57,335 nucleotides of DNA from Rhodocyclaceae bacterium (GCA_019750575.1 JAIEOJ010000277.1:1-57335); one strand, 5' to 3'. Shown: positions 44,406-54,684, counted from the first letter of the stretch. Notes: a model not told the origin generated them from the letters alone. Translations and numbers: made by a program.

Positions 44406-45014
44406 ATGAAACTCTATTACACCCCCGGCACCTGCTCCACCGTGCCGCGCATCCTGCTGGCGGAAGCCGGCATCGCCTGCGAACAGGAAGCCGTGAGTTT
44501 CAAGACCCGGCAGACCGCCGGCGGCGCCGACTATCTGCAGATCAACCCGAACGGCTATGTACCGGCGCTGCAGCTCGACGACGGCACCATCCTGACTGAA
44601 GGCCCGGCCATCGACCAGTATCTGGCTGATCTGGCGCCGGAGAAGAAGCTGGCCCCGGCCAACGGCACGCCGGAACGCTATCGCATGCAGTCATGGCTGA
44701 ACTACATCGCCACCGAGCTGCACAAGGGCGGCTACAGCATCCTGTTCGACCGCGGCGCGGCCGAGGAATGGAAGGACGCGGCACGGACCAAGCTGGCCAA
44801 GCGTCTCGCCCATGCCGATGCCGCACTCGCCGGCAAGTCGTATCTGCTCGGCGACGACTTCGGCTGCGCCGATGCCTACCTCTTCGTGGTGCTCGGCTGG
44901 AGCGAATTCGCCCATGTCGACCTCAGTCCCTACGCCAACCTCAGGGCCTTCATGGAACGCATCGCGGCCCGTCCCTCGGTGCAGGCGATCAAGACGATGG
45001 ACGCAAAGAAGTAA
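44406..45014 (+). CDS. Glutathione S-transferase, beta class
   Basis: 202 aa. The N-terminal thioredoxin-fold domain begins MKLYYTPGTCS with Cys10, and His106 lies in the helical domain (TELHKGGYS). These are the residues that define bacterial beta-class GSTs. NPNGYVPALQLDDGTILTEGPAI supplies the glutathione-binding cis-Pro and Glu-Ser/Gly region. ATG 44406 is chosen for this numbering. A strong terminator follows. Confidence 0.95.
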   Translation: MKLYYTPGTCSTVPRILLAEAGIACEQEAVSFKTRQTAGGADYLQINPNGYVPALQLDDGTILTEGPAIDQYLADLAPEKKLAPANGTPERYRMQSWLNYIATELHKGGYSILFDRGAAEEWKDAARTKLAKRLAHADAALAGKSYLLGDDFGCADAYLFVVLGWSEFAHVDLSPYANLRAFMERIAARPSVQAIKTMDAKK

Positions 45015-45022
45015 AAGCAGCA

Positions 45023-45062
45023 AAACGCAAAAAGCCCGGCCGAAGCCGGGCTTTTTGCGTTT
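45023..45062. terminator. Bidirectional terminator between gst and the alkene reductase gene
   Basis: 18-bp stem with GC core AAAAAGCCCGGC / GCCGGGCTTTTT and loop CGAA, T-runs in both directions. Confidence 0.92.
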
Positions 45063-45073
45063 ACGGGCACAGT

Positions 45074-46156
45074 CTAGGCGGCGAGGCGCGGATAGTCGGT
45101 ATAACCCTTTTCTTCACCCGCGTAGAGCGTGCCTTCATCGAGCGGATTGAGCGCCGCGCCGAGGCGGAAGCGCTCGACCAGATCCGGATTCGAGATCAGC
45201 AGACGGCCGAAGGCAATCGCATCGGCGTGACCGGCCTGCAGATCTGCCTGCGCACTGGCGAAATCGTAGCCGTTGTTGAGGATGAGGTTGCCGGTGTAGA
45301 TCGCCCGCGTATGGCGGTAGTCGAAGGGCAGCCAAGTGTCGCGCGGTGCGCCGCCCGTGCCCTGCAGGATGTCGAGAAAGGCGAGACGACGCGAATTGAG
45401 CTCGGTCACGACATGGTCGAAGGTCGCCTGCGGGTTCTCGTCGCTGATATCGCCGAAGGTGGTCACCGGCGACAGGCGCAGGCCGGTGCGATCATTGCCG
45501 ATCGCATGACACACGGCGTCCATCACCTCGAGCAGCAGGCGCGCCCGCTTTTCCTTGCTGCCGCCATAGGCGTCATCGCGCTGATTGGTGGATGAGCGCA
45601 GGAACTGGTCGAGCAGATAGCCGTTGCCGGCATGCACTTCGACGCCGTCGAAGCCGGCGTCCATGGCATTCTTCGCCGCCTGCGCATAGGCGGCCACGAG
45701 TGCCGGCAGTTCGCCTGCCTCCAGCGCGCGCGGCGTGACGTAATCACTCATGGTCTTGCCGTCATACACCTTCCCTGCCGGCTTGATGGCAGACGGTGCA
45801 ACCGGCAGCTTGCCGGCCGGCTGCAGGGCAGGATGCGAGATGCGGCCGACATGCCAGAGCTGCAGTGCAATCTTGCCACCGGCTGCATGCACGGCGCTGG
45901 TCACCTTCTGCCAGCCGGCGATCTGCGCATCGGTATGGATGCCGGGCGTGCGCACATAGCCGTGCCCTTCGGCGCAGACCGGTGCGGCCTCGGTCAGGAT
46001 CAGGCCGCAAGACGCGCGCTGGCGGTAATACTCGGCGATCAGGTCGGTGGGCACATTGCCCTCGCCGGCGCGGCAGCGCGTGAGCGAGGACATCACCACG
46101 CGGTTGCCGAGCGAGATCGCGCCGAATTGGGCCGGGGTAAACAGGTCAGTCATCAT
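45074..46156 (-). CDS. Old-yellow-enzyme-family alkene reductase (NemA/XenB-like)
   Basis: 360 aa TIM barrel with FMN. Visible are LFTPAQFGAISLGNRVVMSSLTRCRA, the substrate-binding region QLWHVGRISHP, and the H-x-x-N active site in VEVHAGNGYLLDQFLR. The phosphate-binding end AIAFGRLLISNPDLVERF is also present. It reduces activated C=C bonds or nitro groups with NAD(P)H. The ATG at 46156 overlaps the stop of the amidohydrolase gene (ATGA); a second ATG follows directly. Confidence 0.94.
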   Translation of the reverse strand: MMTDLFTPAQFGAISLGNRVVMSSLTRCRAGEGNVPTDLIAEYYRQRASCGLILTEAAPVCAEGHGYVRTPGIHTDAQIAGWQKVTSAVHAAGGKIALQLWHVGRISHPALQPAGKLPVAPSAIKPAGKVYDGKTMSDYVTPRALEAGELPALVAAYAQAAKNAMDAGFDGVEVHAGNGYLLDQFLRSSTNQRDDAYGGSKEKRARLLLEVMDAVCHAIGNDRTGLRLSPVTTFGDISDENPQATFDHVVTELNSRRLAFLDILQGTGGAPRDTWLPFDYRHTRAIYTGNLILNNGYDFASAQADLQAGHADAIAFGRLLISNPDLVERFRLGAALNPLDEGTLYAGEEKGYTDYPRLAA

Positions 46157-47328
46157 CCATCCTTCCTTGCAAGTACAGTTTCGGCGAGGGTCACCCAGTA
46201 GCGGATGCCGGTGGGAATCACCTCGTCGTTGAAATCGTAATGCGGGCTGTGCAGCATGCAGCCGCCCTCGCCCATGCCGTTGCCCAGCCACACATAGCAG
46301 CCGGGCTTGACCGCCGCCATGTAGGCAAAGTCCTCGGCGCCCATGCTGGCCTTCAGATGGGTGACCAGATTCGGCTTGCCCACCACCTGCGCGGCGACGG
46401 CGCGCGCATGGTCGGTGGCAACCTTGGCATTCACGGTCGGCGGGTAGCCGTAGGAATACACAAGATTCACCTCCACGCCGAACATCGCTTCGACGCCGGT
46501 GCAGATGCGCCGCACACCGGCCTCCATCATGTCCTTGAGCTCGGGCTTGAGGGTGCGCACGGTGCCGCCCATGACCACCGAATTCGGCAGGATGTTGTCG
46601 GCATGGCCGGCATGAATGCGCGTGACGCTGACCACCGTGGCTTCCTGCGGATCGGTATTGCGCGACACCAGTGTCTGCAGATTGGTGATCAGCGCGGCCG
46701 AGGCAATGACGGCATCATTGGCCTGATGCGGCATGGCGGCATGACCACCGCGGCCGGTGACGGTGATCTCGAAACGATCGGTGCCGGCCATGACCGGGCC
46801 TTCGATCACGCTGATCTTGCCCGCCTCCAGCCCCGGCCAGTTGTGCAGGCCGAACACCATGTCCATGGGGAAACGATCGAACAGACCTTCCTCAACCATG
46901 ACGCGACCGCCGCCTTCATGCTCCTCGGCCGGCTGGAAGATCAGATACACGGTGCCGTCGAAATTGCGCGTCTTCGCCAGCGCCTCGGCCGCGCCAAGCA
47001 GCATGGCGGTGTGGCCGTCATGGCCGCAGGCATGCATGTGGCCGTCGATCCTGGAGTGATGCGGAAAGGTGTTCAGCTCCTTGAGCGGCAGCGCATCCAT
47101 GTCGGCGCGCAGACCGATGGCGCGTGAGCTGCTGCCCGCCGATATCTTTGCCACCACGCCGGTGCCGGCGAGACCGCGATGGACCTCGATCCCCAGATTC
47201 TCCAGGTAATCGGCGACCACATCGGCGGTGCGGTTTTCCTTGAAGGCCAGTTCGGGATGGGCGTGAATGTCGCGGCGCACGGCGGCAATGCGCGCCGCCA
47301 GATCGGGAAGCAGGGTGTCCAGGCTCAT
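46153..47328 (-). CDS. M20-family amidohydrolase (hippurate hydrolase/aminoacylase-like)
   Basis: 391 aa. Metal-binding segments ACGHDGHTAML, FQPAEEHEGGG and the C-terminal LHSPHYDFND are present, with the lid dimerisation domain between (TVTGRGGHAAMPHQANDAV). It hydrolyses N-acyl amino acids or related amides; the true substrate is unknown. ATG 47328 starts at the usual family N-terminus. It is coupled to the alkene reductase and divergent from bioA. Confidence 0.93.
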   Translation of the reverse strand: MSLDTLLPDLAARIAAVRRDIHAHPELAFKENRTADVVADYLENLGIEVHRGLAGTGVVAKISAGSSSRAIGLRADMDALPLKELNTFPHHSRIDGHMHACGHDGHTAMLLGAAEALAKTRNFDGTVYLIFQPAEEHEGGGRVMVEEGLFDRFPMDMVFGLHNWPGLEAGKISVIEGPVMAGTDRFEITVTGRGGHAAMPHQANDAVIASAALITNLQTLVSRNTDPQEATVVSVTRIHAGHADNILPNSVVMGGTVRTLKPELKDMMEAGVRRICTGVEAMFGVEVNLVYSYGYPPTVNAKVATDHARAVAAQVVGKPNLVTHLKASMGAEDFAYMAAVKPGCYVWLGNGMGEGGCMLHSPHYDFNDEVIPTGIRYWVTLAETVLARKDG

Positions 47329-47398
47329 GGCAGATACAGGCTGTGATTCAAACGACGATCTTACCCGAAGGCAGCGGGAGGCCCGGGAAGACGACTGA

Positions 47399-47404
47399 TA
47401 AAAT
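47399..47404 (+). promoter_or_regulatory. -10-like box of the biotin operon
   Basis: TAAAAT about 30 nt upstream of the bioA start, in the intergenic region shared with the M20 gene. I see no BirA-type palindrome (TTGTAAACC..GGTTTACAA), so BirA repression is not supported. Confidence 0.4.
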
Positions 47405-47433
47405 AGCGACTCCGCGTCGAAATTCAAGCCCCC

Positions 47434-48771
47434 ATGTCCGCCAGTTCCTCATTGCAGCAGCGCAGCCTGAAGGCCGTCTGGCATCCCTGCACGCAGATGA
47501 AGCGGCACGAGTCGCTGCCGCCGCTGGCGATCGGCCGCGCCCAGGGCGCCTGGCTGTACGACCTGGACGGCAGGCGCTATCTGGATGGCATCAGTTCCTG
47601 GTGGGTGAATCTCTTCGGCCACGCCCATCCGGCCATCAATGCCGCGCTCAAGGACCAGCTCGACACGCTCGCGCATGTCATGCTGTCCGGCTGCACGCAT
47701 GCGCCGGTGGTCGAGCTGTCGGAACGCCTCTCCGCCCTCACCGGCCATGCACTCGGCCACTGCTTCTACGCCTCGGACGGCGCTTCGGCGGTGGAGATTG
47801 CGCTCAAGATGAGCTTCCACTACTGGCAGAACAGCGGCCGGCCGCAAAAGCGCGAGTTCATCTGCCTGCAGCACAGTTATCACGGCGAAACACTGGGCGC
47901 CCTCAACGTCACCGACGTCGATCTCTTCCGCGACGCCTACGATCCGCTGCTGCGTCATGCACACCGCGTGCCCACGCCGGATGCGCGCAATGCCGAGACA
48001 CCGGAACAGGCGGCCCGCACCGCCCTGCAGGCACTGGAAACCTTGCTCGCCGAAAAGCACGCGACGATTGCCGCCTTCATCGTCGAGCCCCTGGTTCAGT
48101 GCGCGACCGGCATGGCCATGTACGATCCCCTCTATCTCAAGGAAGCCCGCCGGCTCTGCGACCAGTACGAGGTCCATCTGATCGCCGACGAAATCGCCGT
48201 CGGTTGCGGCCGCACCGGAACCTTCTTTGCCTGGGAACAAGCGGCTCAGTTGGGTAACTGGTGGCCCGACTTCCTCTGCCTTTCGAAAGGCATCAGCGCG
48301 GGCTACCTGCCGCTGTCGCTGGTCATGAGCACGGACAAGGTCTATGCCGCCTTCTACGACGAGGATGTGACGCGCGGCTTCCTGCATTCGCACTCCTACA
48401 CCGGCAACCCCATGGCCTGCCGCGCCGCCCTGGCCATGCTCGACCTGTTCGCGTCGGAAAACGCGCTGGCCGGCAACCGCCTGCGCGCCGCCCGCCTCAA
48501 TGAGTTGCTGCAGCCCATCGCGGCTGACCGCCGCATTCGTCATTACCGCAACCGCGGCATGATCTGGGCCTTCGATGTCCACATCGACGATGCGGAAAAG
48601 GCGGCGAGCTTCTCACGCCGCTTCCACGAGGCCGCACTCAGGCACGAACTGCTGCTGCGTCCCATCGGCACCACCGTCTATCTGATGCCGCCTTATGTGC
48701 TGGACGACGATGAACTCGTGCATCTGGCGAGAAGCACGCAGGCGGCACTCAACGAGGTCTTGAGCGCATGA
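47434..48771 (+). CDS. bioA: Adenosylmethionine-8-amino-7-oxononanoate aminotransferase
   Basis: 445 aa class III aminotransferase. N-terminal [21 protein letters not shown] is characteristic of BioA. The PLP Lys is K285 in [14 protein letters not shown] and the Asp is in [14 protein letters not shown]. Converts KAPA to DAPA using SAM as amino donor. First gene of bioA-F-D-DUF1857; each stop overlaps the next start. bioB, bioC and bioH are not in the window. Confidence 0.97.
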   Translation: MSASSSLQQRSLKAVWHPCTQMKRHESLPPLAIGRAQGAWLYDLDGRRYLDGISSWWVNLFGHAHPAINAALKDQLDTLAHVMLSGCTHAPVVELSERLSALTGHALGHCFYASDGASAVEIALKMSFHYWQNSGRPQKREFICLQHSYHGETLGALNVTDVDLFRDAYDPLLRHAHRVPTPDARNAETPEQAARTALQALETLLAEKHATIAAFIVEPLVQCATGMAMYDPLYLKEARRLCDQYEVHLIADEIAVGCGRTGTFFAWEQAAQLGNWWPDFLCLSKGISAGYLPLSLVMSTDKVYAAFYDEDVTRGFLHSHSYTGNPMACRAALAMLDLFASENALAGNRLRAARLNELLQPIAADRRIRHYRNRGMIWAFDVHIDDAEKAASFSRRFHEAALRHELLLRPIGTTVYLMPPYVLDDDELVHLARSTQAALNEVLSA

Positions 48772-49979
48772 AGCTGCTCGACGACATCCACCACAAACTC
48801 ACGGCGCTGGAGCGCCAGCATCTGCGCCGTCAGATACGCACCCTCGATACGCCGTGCTCGCCCCACATCCGCATCGGCGAGCGCGAGCTGCTGGCCTTCT
48901 GCAGCAACGACTATCTCGGTCTCGCCAACCATCCCGCCCTGGTTGAGGCGATGGCGGAAGGCGCAAGGACATACGGAGTCGGCAGCGGCGCCGCGCATCT
49001 GGTCAGCGGCCACAGTCGCGCCCATGCGCTGCTGGAAGAACAGCTGGCGGCGATGCTGTCACCCTGGATTCCACAGGCACGCGCCCTCTTCTTCTGCACC
49101 GGCTACATGGCCAATCTGGCCGTCACGCCGGCACTGGTCGAGGCCGGCGACACTGCCAGCAAGACCAGCGGTCGCGCCATCTTCGCCGATGCGCTCAACC
49201 ATGCCTCGCTGATTGATGCCACACGGCTGGCCCGCGATGCCGACGTCATAGAGTACGCACATGCCGATGTAGCCGCACTGGGAGCTGCACTGGCGGGATC
49301 GGCCGCCGGCCACAAGCTCATCGTGACCGATGCGGTATTTTCCATGGACGGCGATATCGCCCCCCTGCCCGCACTGGCGCAACTCGCCGAACAGCACGAT
49401 GCCTGGCTGGTCGTCGATGATGCGCACGGCTTTGGCGTGCTCGGCGAGCACGGCTGCGGCGCCCTCGAACACTTCAAGCTGCGTTCGGAACACATTGTCT
49501 ATACCGGCACCCTGGGCAAGGCCGCCGGCGCGGCCGGCGCCTTTGTCGTCGCGCATGCAAGCGTGATCGAATGGCTGCTGCAACGAGCACGCACCTATCT
49601 GTTCACCACGGCCTCGCCGCCAGCAGTCGCGCACACGGTCAGCCGCAGCCTGGCCCTGATTGCCGGCAGCGAAGGGCAGCAGCGCCGCGCCGCGCTGCAA
49701 GACAATATCGAACACTTCAAATCCCGCCTGCAGACACAACAGTGGCGCCTGCTGCCCTCATCCACCGCCATCCAGCCGCTGCTGATCGGCAGCAATGGTG
49801 CTGCGCTGGCTGCCGCCAGCGCACTGGACCGCGCCGGCCTGTGGGTGCCTGCCATCCGCCCCCCCACCGTGCCCAGCGGTACGGCGCGCCTGCGCATCGC
49901 CCTGTCGGCAGCGCATACGCACCATGACATCGACACACTCTGTGATGCACTCGCAGGCGCAGAACAGGAAACGCAATGA
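48768..49979 (+). CDS. bioF: 8-amino-7-oxononanoate synthase
   Basis: 403 aa, fold-type I PLP enzyme condensing pimeloyl-ACP/CoA with alanine. Visible are [13 protein letters not shown], the glycine turn [22 protein letters not shown] in part, [12 protein letters not shown] and PLP Lys K251 in [18 protein letters not shown] overlap with bioA and bioD. Confidence 0.97.
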   Translation: MKLLDDIHHKLTALERQHLRRQIRTLDTPCSPHIRIGERELLAFCSNDYLGLANHPALVEAMAEGARTYGVGSGAAHLVSGHSRAHALLEEQLAAMLSPWIPQARALFFCTGYMANLAVTPALVEAGDTASKTSGRAIFADALNHASLIDATRLARDADVIEYAHADVAALGAALAGSAAGHKLIVTDAVFSMDGDIAPLPALAQLAEQHDAWLVVDDAHGFGVLGEHGCGALEHFKLRSEHIVYTGTLGKAAGAAGAFVVAHASVIEWLLQRARTYLFTTASPPAVAHTVSRSLALIAGSEGQQRRAALQDNIEHFKSRLQTQQWRLLPSSTAIQPLLIGSNGAALAAASALDRAGLWVPAIRPPTVPSGTARLRIALSAAHTHHDIDTLCDALAGAEQETQ

Positions 49980-50650
49980 GCGCATTTTTTGTCGCCGGTA
50001 CCGACACCGAAATCGGCAAGTCCCTGTGCACCGCCACCCTGCTGCATGCCTTTGCTGCACAGGGCAAACGCGTCGCCGGCATGAAGCCGATTGCAGCCGG
50101 TGCGGTCCGCATCGGTGATCACTGGCATAACGATGATGTGGCGCTGATCACGGCGGCCAGCAATGTCGCCATCGCACCCGAGCTGGTCTGCCCCTATCTG
50201 CTGGAGGAAGCCGTCGCGCCGCATATCGCGGCAGCCGCTGAGGGCATTGCATTCGATCTCGCACATATCGCGGCCTGTCTTGCACAGATACGCCGCAACA
50301 GTGATGTCACCCTTGTCGAGGGCGTCGGCGGTTTCCGCGTGCCCCTCAACGACACGCAGGATACGGCCGACCTCGCCGTAGCATTGGGCCTGCCGCTCAT
50401 CTTTGTCGTCGGCATGCGCCTGGGCTGCATCAACCACGCCCTGCTGAGTATCGAGGCCATGCAGGCACGCGGTCTGCGCCTGGCCGGCTGGATCGCCAAC
50501 CAGATCGATCCCGACATGCGTCGGGTCGATGCCAATCTTGCCGCACTCAAGGCCCGCATTCCCGCCCCGCTGCTTGGCCATATCCCTCATCTCGTCCCGG
50601 CCGACCCGCGCATGGCGGTCAGCTACCTGAACCTGGAACTGCTCAAGTGA
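49976..50650 (+). CDS. bioD: Dethiobiotin synthetase
   Basis: 224 aa P-loop protein. The ATP-binding loop GTDTEIGKS is at residues 8-16, followed by [13 protein letters not shown] (carbamate/Lys site) and [13 protein letters not shown]. Closes the ureido ring of DAPA with CO2 and ATP. Overlaps bioF by 4 nt and its TGA overlaps the GTG of the next gene. Confidence 0.96.
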   Translation: MSAFFVAGTDTEIGKSLCTATLLHAFAAQGKRVAGMKPIAAGAVRIGDHWHNDDVALITAASNVAIAPELVCPYLLEEAVAPHIAAAAEGIAFDLAHIAACLAQIRRNSDVTLVEGVGGFRVPLNDTQDTADLAVALGLPLIFVVGMRLGCINHALLSIEAMQARGLRLAGWIANQIDPDMRRVDANLAALKARIPAPLLGHIPHLVPADPRMAVSYLNLELLK

Positions 50651-51144
50651 ATTTCGAACACCTGATCGAGATCAACGACCCCGCCAACCCCCTGCTGGAG
50701 CCGCTGTCGCGCAATCAGCTGTGGCATGGGCTGGTACTGCGTGCAGAACAACCCGAACTGTCGGTGATCGGACTCGATGCCTGCGTCATGCTGGATCGCA
50801 GGGAGGGCTATTTGCGGCGTGAACTGCGCTTCGGCGATCTGCGCGTCAAGGATGAAGTCTTCCTCACCTCCATGCAGGAGGTGCGCTACGAGGTCATGGC
50901 CAGCGAGCACTACCCCTCCAGCCGCCTCATCATGCGCATCGAAGAACCCCATCCGGGCCGGCTTTTCATGCGCTTCATCTACAGCAGCGAACACGCGCAG
51001 GCAGACAGCGACGAGATGCTGCGCGGCCATGTGGAACAGGCGTATGTGCAATCCGACATCAATACGGTGGCCGTGATCCGGGAGTTGGGAAAACGCGGCA
51101 CCCTCGGCCCCTACATGGACGCCGACGCGGCGGGGCCGCATTGA
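50647..51144 (+). CDS. DUF1857 / SRPBCC-fold (AtaL-like) protein at the end of the bio operon
   Basis: 165 aa, GTG start 50647 overlapping the bioD stop. START/Bet-v1-like pattern: [25 protein letters not shown] in part, RRELRFGDLRVKDEVFL and LFMRFIYSS. DUF1857 proteins have a hydrophobic cavity and no assigned activity. The 4-nt coupling to bioD suggests a lipid- or acyl-related role in biotin synthesis or simple hitch-hiking; I cannot tell which. Confidence 0.82.
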   Translation: MNFEHLIEINDPANPLLEPLSRNQLWHGLVLRAEQPELSVIGLDACVMLDRREGYLRRELRFGDLRVKDEVFLTSMQEVRYEVMASEHYPSSRLIMRIEEPHPGRLFMRFIYSSEHAQADSDEMLRGHVEQAYVQSDINTVAVIRELGKRGTLGPYMDADAAGPH

Positions 51145-51219
51145 GCCATGCTAGAATCCCTCACAACGCAGCACGAGTTTCAGTAATACCCATTCAAACC
51201 GCACCGACTCCGGGGACAT

Positions 51220-51357
51220 ATGCTCTTCCTGATCTATTACGTCGTCGCAATCACTGTTCTGGTGCTGCACTTTACCGGCTGGCTGAGTCGCCACAATCTT
51301 GAATGGCTGGTCCTTGTACTTGCCGTCACCGTATTCCCCGCCGTCATCTATCTCTGA
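51220..51357 (+). CDS. Tiny two-helix membrane protein
   Basis: 45 aa from ATG 51220, with CGGGGA eight to nine bases upstream. Residues 2-19 (LFLIYYVVAITVLVLHFT) and 29-44 (WLVLVLAVTVFPAVIY) form two membrane helices joined by a polar turn SRHNLE. A strong terminator begins 15 nt after the stop, which supports expression. I do not recognise the family. Confidence 0.6.
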   Translation: MLFLIYYVVAITVLVLHFTGWLSRHNLEWLVLVLAVTVFPAVIYL

Positions 51358-51371
51358 CCGGATGCGCAGAC

Positions 51372-51401
51372 AAAAAAGCCAGTCCTCAGACTGGCTTTTT
51401 T
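51372..51401. terminator. Bidirectional terminator between the bio operon and thrC
   Basis: 13-bp stem (aaaaaagccagtc / gactggctttttt) with loop CTCA and T-runs in both directions. Confidence 0.92.
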
Positions 51402-51429
51402 ACTTTGCTCACTACGGCAGCACCGGCAC

Positions 51430-52857
51430 TCAGCAACGGGCCCGGATATAGGCCTTGACCGCGTCCGTGTCCGGATCCATGACCTCGACGCGTTGCGGCA
51501 GCTTCTCTATACCTTCCAGTTCGGCCGGACGCGGTGCCTGCAGGTCCAATGCCTCCTGTATGGTCTCGGCAAACTTGACCGCCTGCGCCGTCTCCAGCAC
51601 CAGCATGGGCACGGCCTCATCACGCACTTCCAGCGCCACCTTGAGGCCGTCAGCCGTATGCGTGTCGATCAGGGTGCGGTAGCGGTCCCAACAGTAGCGT
51701 ATGGTCGCCAGACGGTCACCATGCGAGCTGCTGCCGGACAGGAAGCCGAACTCAGGCAGACGCGCAAAGAACGGCGTCTGGCTCAGATCGAAGCTGCCAC
51801 CGGCATCGACCTTGCTCCACAGCTCGCGCACCTTGGCTGAATCGCGGCCGACCAGATCAAAGACAAAGCGCTCGAAATTCGAGGCCTTGGAAATGTCCAT
51901 CGAAGGGCTGGAGGTCACATAGGTTTCGGCGGTCTGGCGCGGGCGATAAACGCCGGTACGGAAGAATTCGTCCAGCACGTCATTCTCGTTTGTGGCACAC
52001 ACCAGTCGGGCGATCGGCAATCCCATCATGCGCGCCACATGGCCGGCGCAGATATTGCCGAAGTTGCCCGAAGGCACGCAGAAGCTGACCTGCTCGTCCT
52101 CCGATACCGTCGCCTCGAAATAACCCTTGAAGTAATACACCACCTGGGCCATCACGCGCGCCCAGTTGATCGAATTGACGGCGCCGATCTTGTACTCGGC
52201 CTTGAAGCCCGCATCGTTGGAAACCGCCTTGACGATGTCCTGGGCATCATCGAACATGCCGCGAATGGCGATGTTGTAGATGTTCTCGTCCTGCAGCGAA
52301 TACATCTGGGCACGCTGGAAGGCGCTCATCTTGCCGTCCGGCGAAAGCATGAACACACGCACGCCGGCCTTGCCGCGCATCGCGTACTCGGCCGCCGAAC
52401 CGGTGTCACCGGAAGTCGCACCGAGGATGTTGATCTGCTGACCGCGTCTGGCCAGCACATACTCGAACAGATTGCCGAGCAACTGCATGGCCATGTCCTT
52501 GAAGGCCAGCGTCGGGCCGTTGGACAGTTCCAGCAGATGCAGGCCCGGCTCCAGCATGGTCAGCGGCGTGATATCGCCTGCCTTGGCCGGATCGCGCGAG
52601 AAATGGTAGGTCTGCGCCGTATAGGTCTTCGCTACCAGCGCCTTCAGGTCGGCAGCAGGAATGTCATCGACATACAGACTGAAAATTTCGTAGGCCAGCT
52701 CGGCATACGACAACTTGCGCCACTGGGCCAGCGTGGCCTTGCTGACCTGCGGATAAGTCTCGGGCAAGTAGAGGCCGCCATCGGGCGCCAGACCGCCAAG
52801 GAGAATGTCGCTGAAGGAAAGTGCCGGCGCATTGCCGCGCGTGCTGATGTATTTCAT
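51430..52857 (-). CDS. thrC: Threonine synthase
   Basis: 475 aa, long class. PLP Lys K120 in SNGPTLAFKDMAMQ, phosphate-binding GATSGDTGSAAEYAMRG and FCVPSGNFGNICAGH are intact. Converts O-phosphohomoserine to threonine. No hom gene is adjacent, although in many betaproteobacteria thrC follows hom. A TAAAAT box on this strand at 52919-52924 is a likely -10. Confidence 0.98.
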   Translation of the reverse strand: MKYISTRGNAPALSFSDILLGGLAPDGGLYLPETYPQVSKATLAQWRKLSYAELAYEIFSLYVDDIPAADLKALVAKTYTAQTYHFSRDPAKAGDITPLTMLEPGLHLLELSNGPTLAFKDMAMQLLGNLFEYVLARRGQQINILGATSGDTGSAAEYAMRGKAGVRVFMLSPDGKMSAFQRAQMYSLQDENIYNIAIRGMFDDAQDIVKAVSNDAGFKAEYKIGAVNSINWARVMAQVVYYFKGYFEATVSEDEQVSFCVPSGNFGNICAGHVARMMGLPIARLVCATNENDVLDEFFRTGVYRPRQTAETYVTSSPSMDISKASNFERFVFDLVGRDSAKVRELWSKVDAGGSFDLSQTPFFARLPEFGFLSGSSSHGDRLATIRYCWDRYRTLIDTHTADGLKVALEVRDEAVPMLVLETAQAVKFAETIQEALDLQAPRPAELEGIEKLPQRVEVMDPDTDAVKAYIRARC

Positions 52858-53178
52858 AAACGCTCAGGAAGCTCAAAAGAAAGAGCCTTATCCGCTTGCG
52901 CGTACAAGGCTTCGGCGTATTTTACCTGTTCTCTCTGTCACAGACTCGCGCGATTGCAGCGCGTGCTGCGGGCATGCGTCCATGGGAAAAGACGAAGCTC
53001 GCAGGAGTATCCACTGCAACCTCTCTGCTGAAATACCTCGGGTAGATACAACAGGCTTGCCGAATACCGGAATTGATCGCTACAAAACAAAACAAAACAG
53101 CCCCGCTCGTTTTCACGAACGGGGCTGTCTAGCCCTTGATCACCGGTCTTGCGACCGGGAATCCTGGAAATTTACTGC
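52858..53178. other. Intergenic region between thrC and tctA
   Basis: No convincing gene. It holds the presumed thrC promoter (-10 TAAAAT at 52919-52924, minus strand), a stretch of unremarkable sequence, and the tct terminator at 53097-53128. Confidence 0.6.
53097..53128 (-). terminator. Terminator of the tctCBA operon
   Basis: Stem ACAGCCCCG / CGGGGCTGT with an inner TCGT/ACGA pairing. Read on the minus strand it is followed by TTTTGTTTTGTTTTG, downstream of tctA. Confidence 0.82.
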
Positions 53179-54684
53179 TTAGGCAGCTGCCTTCTTGCCG
53201 GAGACCATACCCCACAGCTTGCTGAGGATCGGCGAGAACAGCATGATCAGTGCCAGAGCGGTGATGCCGCCGACCAGGCCGTTCGCGAAGAACACGCCCA
53301 TGTCGCCTTGCGAGGTCAGCAGAGCCTGACGGAACGCGCCTTCAGCGGTATCGCCCAGCACCAGTGCCAGAACCATGGGCGCCAGCGGGTAGGACAGCTT
53401 CTTGAACACATAGCCGATGATGCCGAAGACAACCATCAGATACACGTCAAACATCGCGTTACCGACGGTGTAGGAACCGATGGCGCAGATCACGAGGATC
53501 ACCGGAGCGATGATCGAGAACGGGATCTTCAGGATGGCTGCGAAGTACGGAACGGTGGTCAGAACCACGATCAGACCGGCGATGTTACCGAGGTACATCG
53601 AAGCGATCAGACCCCACACGAAGTCGGCCTTCTCAACGAACAGCAGCGGACCCGGTTGCAGACCCCAGATCAGCAGGCCGCCCAGCAGCACCGCAGCGGT
53701 CGGCGAACCCGGGATACCCAGGGTCAGCATCGGCAGAAGTGCGGAGGTACCGGCAGCGTGAGCAGCGGTTTCCGGAGCAACGATACCTTCCATTTCACCC
53801 TTGCCGAAACCGGCCGGGTTCTTGGCGAACTTCTTGGCGATACCGTAGGACATGAACGAAGCCGGGGTAGCACCGCCCGGGGTCACGCCCATCCAGCAGC
53901 CGATCAGCGAGCCGCGGATGAAGGTAGCCCAGTAAGCCGGCAGCTTCTTCCAGGTCTGCCACACGACCTTGGCGTCGATCTTGGCTTCGGTACCCTTGAA
54001 GGCCAGACCTTCTTCCATTGTCAGCAGGATTTCGCCCAGACCGAACAAACCGATAACGGCGATCAGGAAGTCGAAACCGCGCATCAGTTCTTCTTCACCG
54101 AAGGTCAGACGCAGCTGGCCGGTGATGGTGTCCATACCGACGGCAGCCAGTGCAAAACCGATCATCATGGCGGCGATGGTCTTGAACGGCGGCTCCTTGG
54201 ACATACCCACGAAGGAACAGAAGGTCAGCAGCTGCACGGCGAAGAACTCGGCGGGGCCGAACTTCAGTGCGAACTTGGCAACCATCGGAGCCAGGAAGGT
54301 GATCATCAGAACAGCGACGAAAGCGCCAACGAACGACGAGGTGAAAGCGGTCGTCAGTGCGGTGCCCGGATCGCCCTTCTGTGCCATCGGGTAACCGTCG
54401 AAGGTCGTTGCAACAGACCAGGGTTCGCCCGGGATGTTGAACAGGATCGAGGTGATGGCACCACCGAACAGTGCGCCCCAGTAGATACAGGACAGCATGA
54501 TGATCGCCGAGGTCGGCTCCATCGAGAACGTCAGCGGCAGCAGAATGGCCACGCCGTTGGCACCGCCGAGACCCGGCAGGGTACCAATCAGCACACCCAG
54601 AATGGTGCCGATAAACATGTACATGACGTTTTGCCACGTCAGTGCGACGGCAAAGCCGCCCATCAATGCATTAATTTCTTCCAC
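53179..54684 (-). CDS. tctA: Tripartite tricarboxylate transporter, large membrane subunit
   Basis: 501 aa, about twelve helices. TctA signatures are ALTWQNVMYMFIGTILGVLIG, LPGLGGANGVAILLPLTF and WGALFGGAITSILFNIPGEP. GTG start at 54684 with AGGAG upstream. Forms the solute channel with TctB, using a TctC receptor for a carboxylate whose identity is unknown. Confidence 0.95.
   Translation of the reverse strand: MEEINALMGGFAVALTWQNVMYMFIGTILGVLIGTLPGLGGANGVAILLPLTFSMEPTSAIIMLSCIYWGALFGGAITSILFNIPGEPWSVATTFDGYPMAQKGDPGTALTTAFTSSFVGAFVAVLMITFLAPMVAKFALKFGPAEFFAVQLLTFCSFVGMSKEPPFKTIAAMMIGFALAAVGMDTITGQLRLTFGEEELMRGFDFLIAVIGLFGLGEILLTMEEGLAFKGTEAKIDAKVVWQTWKKLPAYWATFIRGSLIGCWMGVTPGGATPASFMSYGIAKKFAKNPAGFGKGEMEGIVAPETAAHAAGTSALLPMLTLGIPGSPTAAVLLGGLLIWGLQPGPLLFVEKADFVWGLIASMYLGNIAGLIVVLTTVPYFAAILKIPFSIIAPVILVICAIGSYTVGNAMFDVYLMVVFGIIGYVFKKLSYPLAPMVLALVLGDTAEGAFRQALLTSQGDMGVFFANGLVGGITALALIMLFSPILSKLWGMVSGKKAAA

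Noticed and set aside
47329-47433. BirA operator searched for upstream of bioA
   Set aside because: No TTGTAAACC..GGTTTACAA-like dyad is present.
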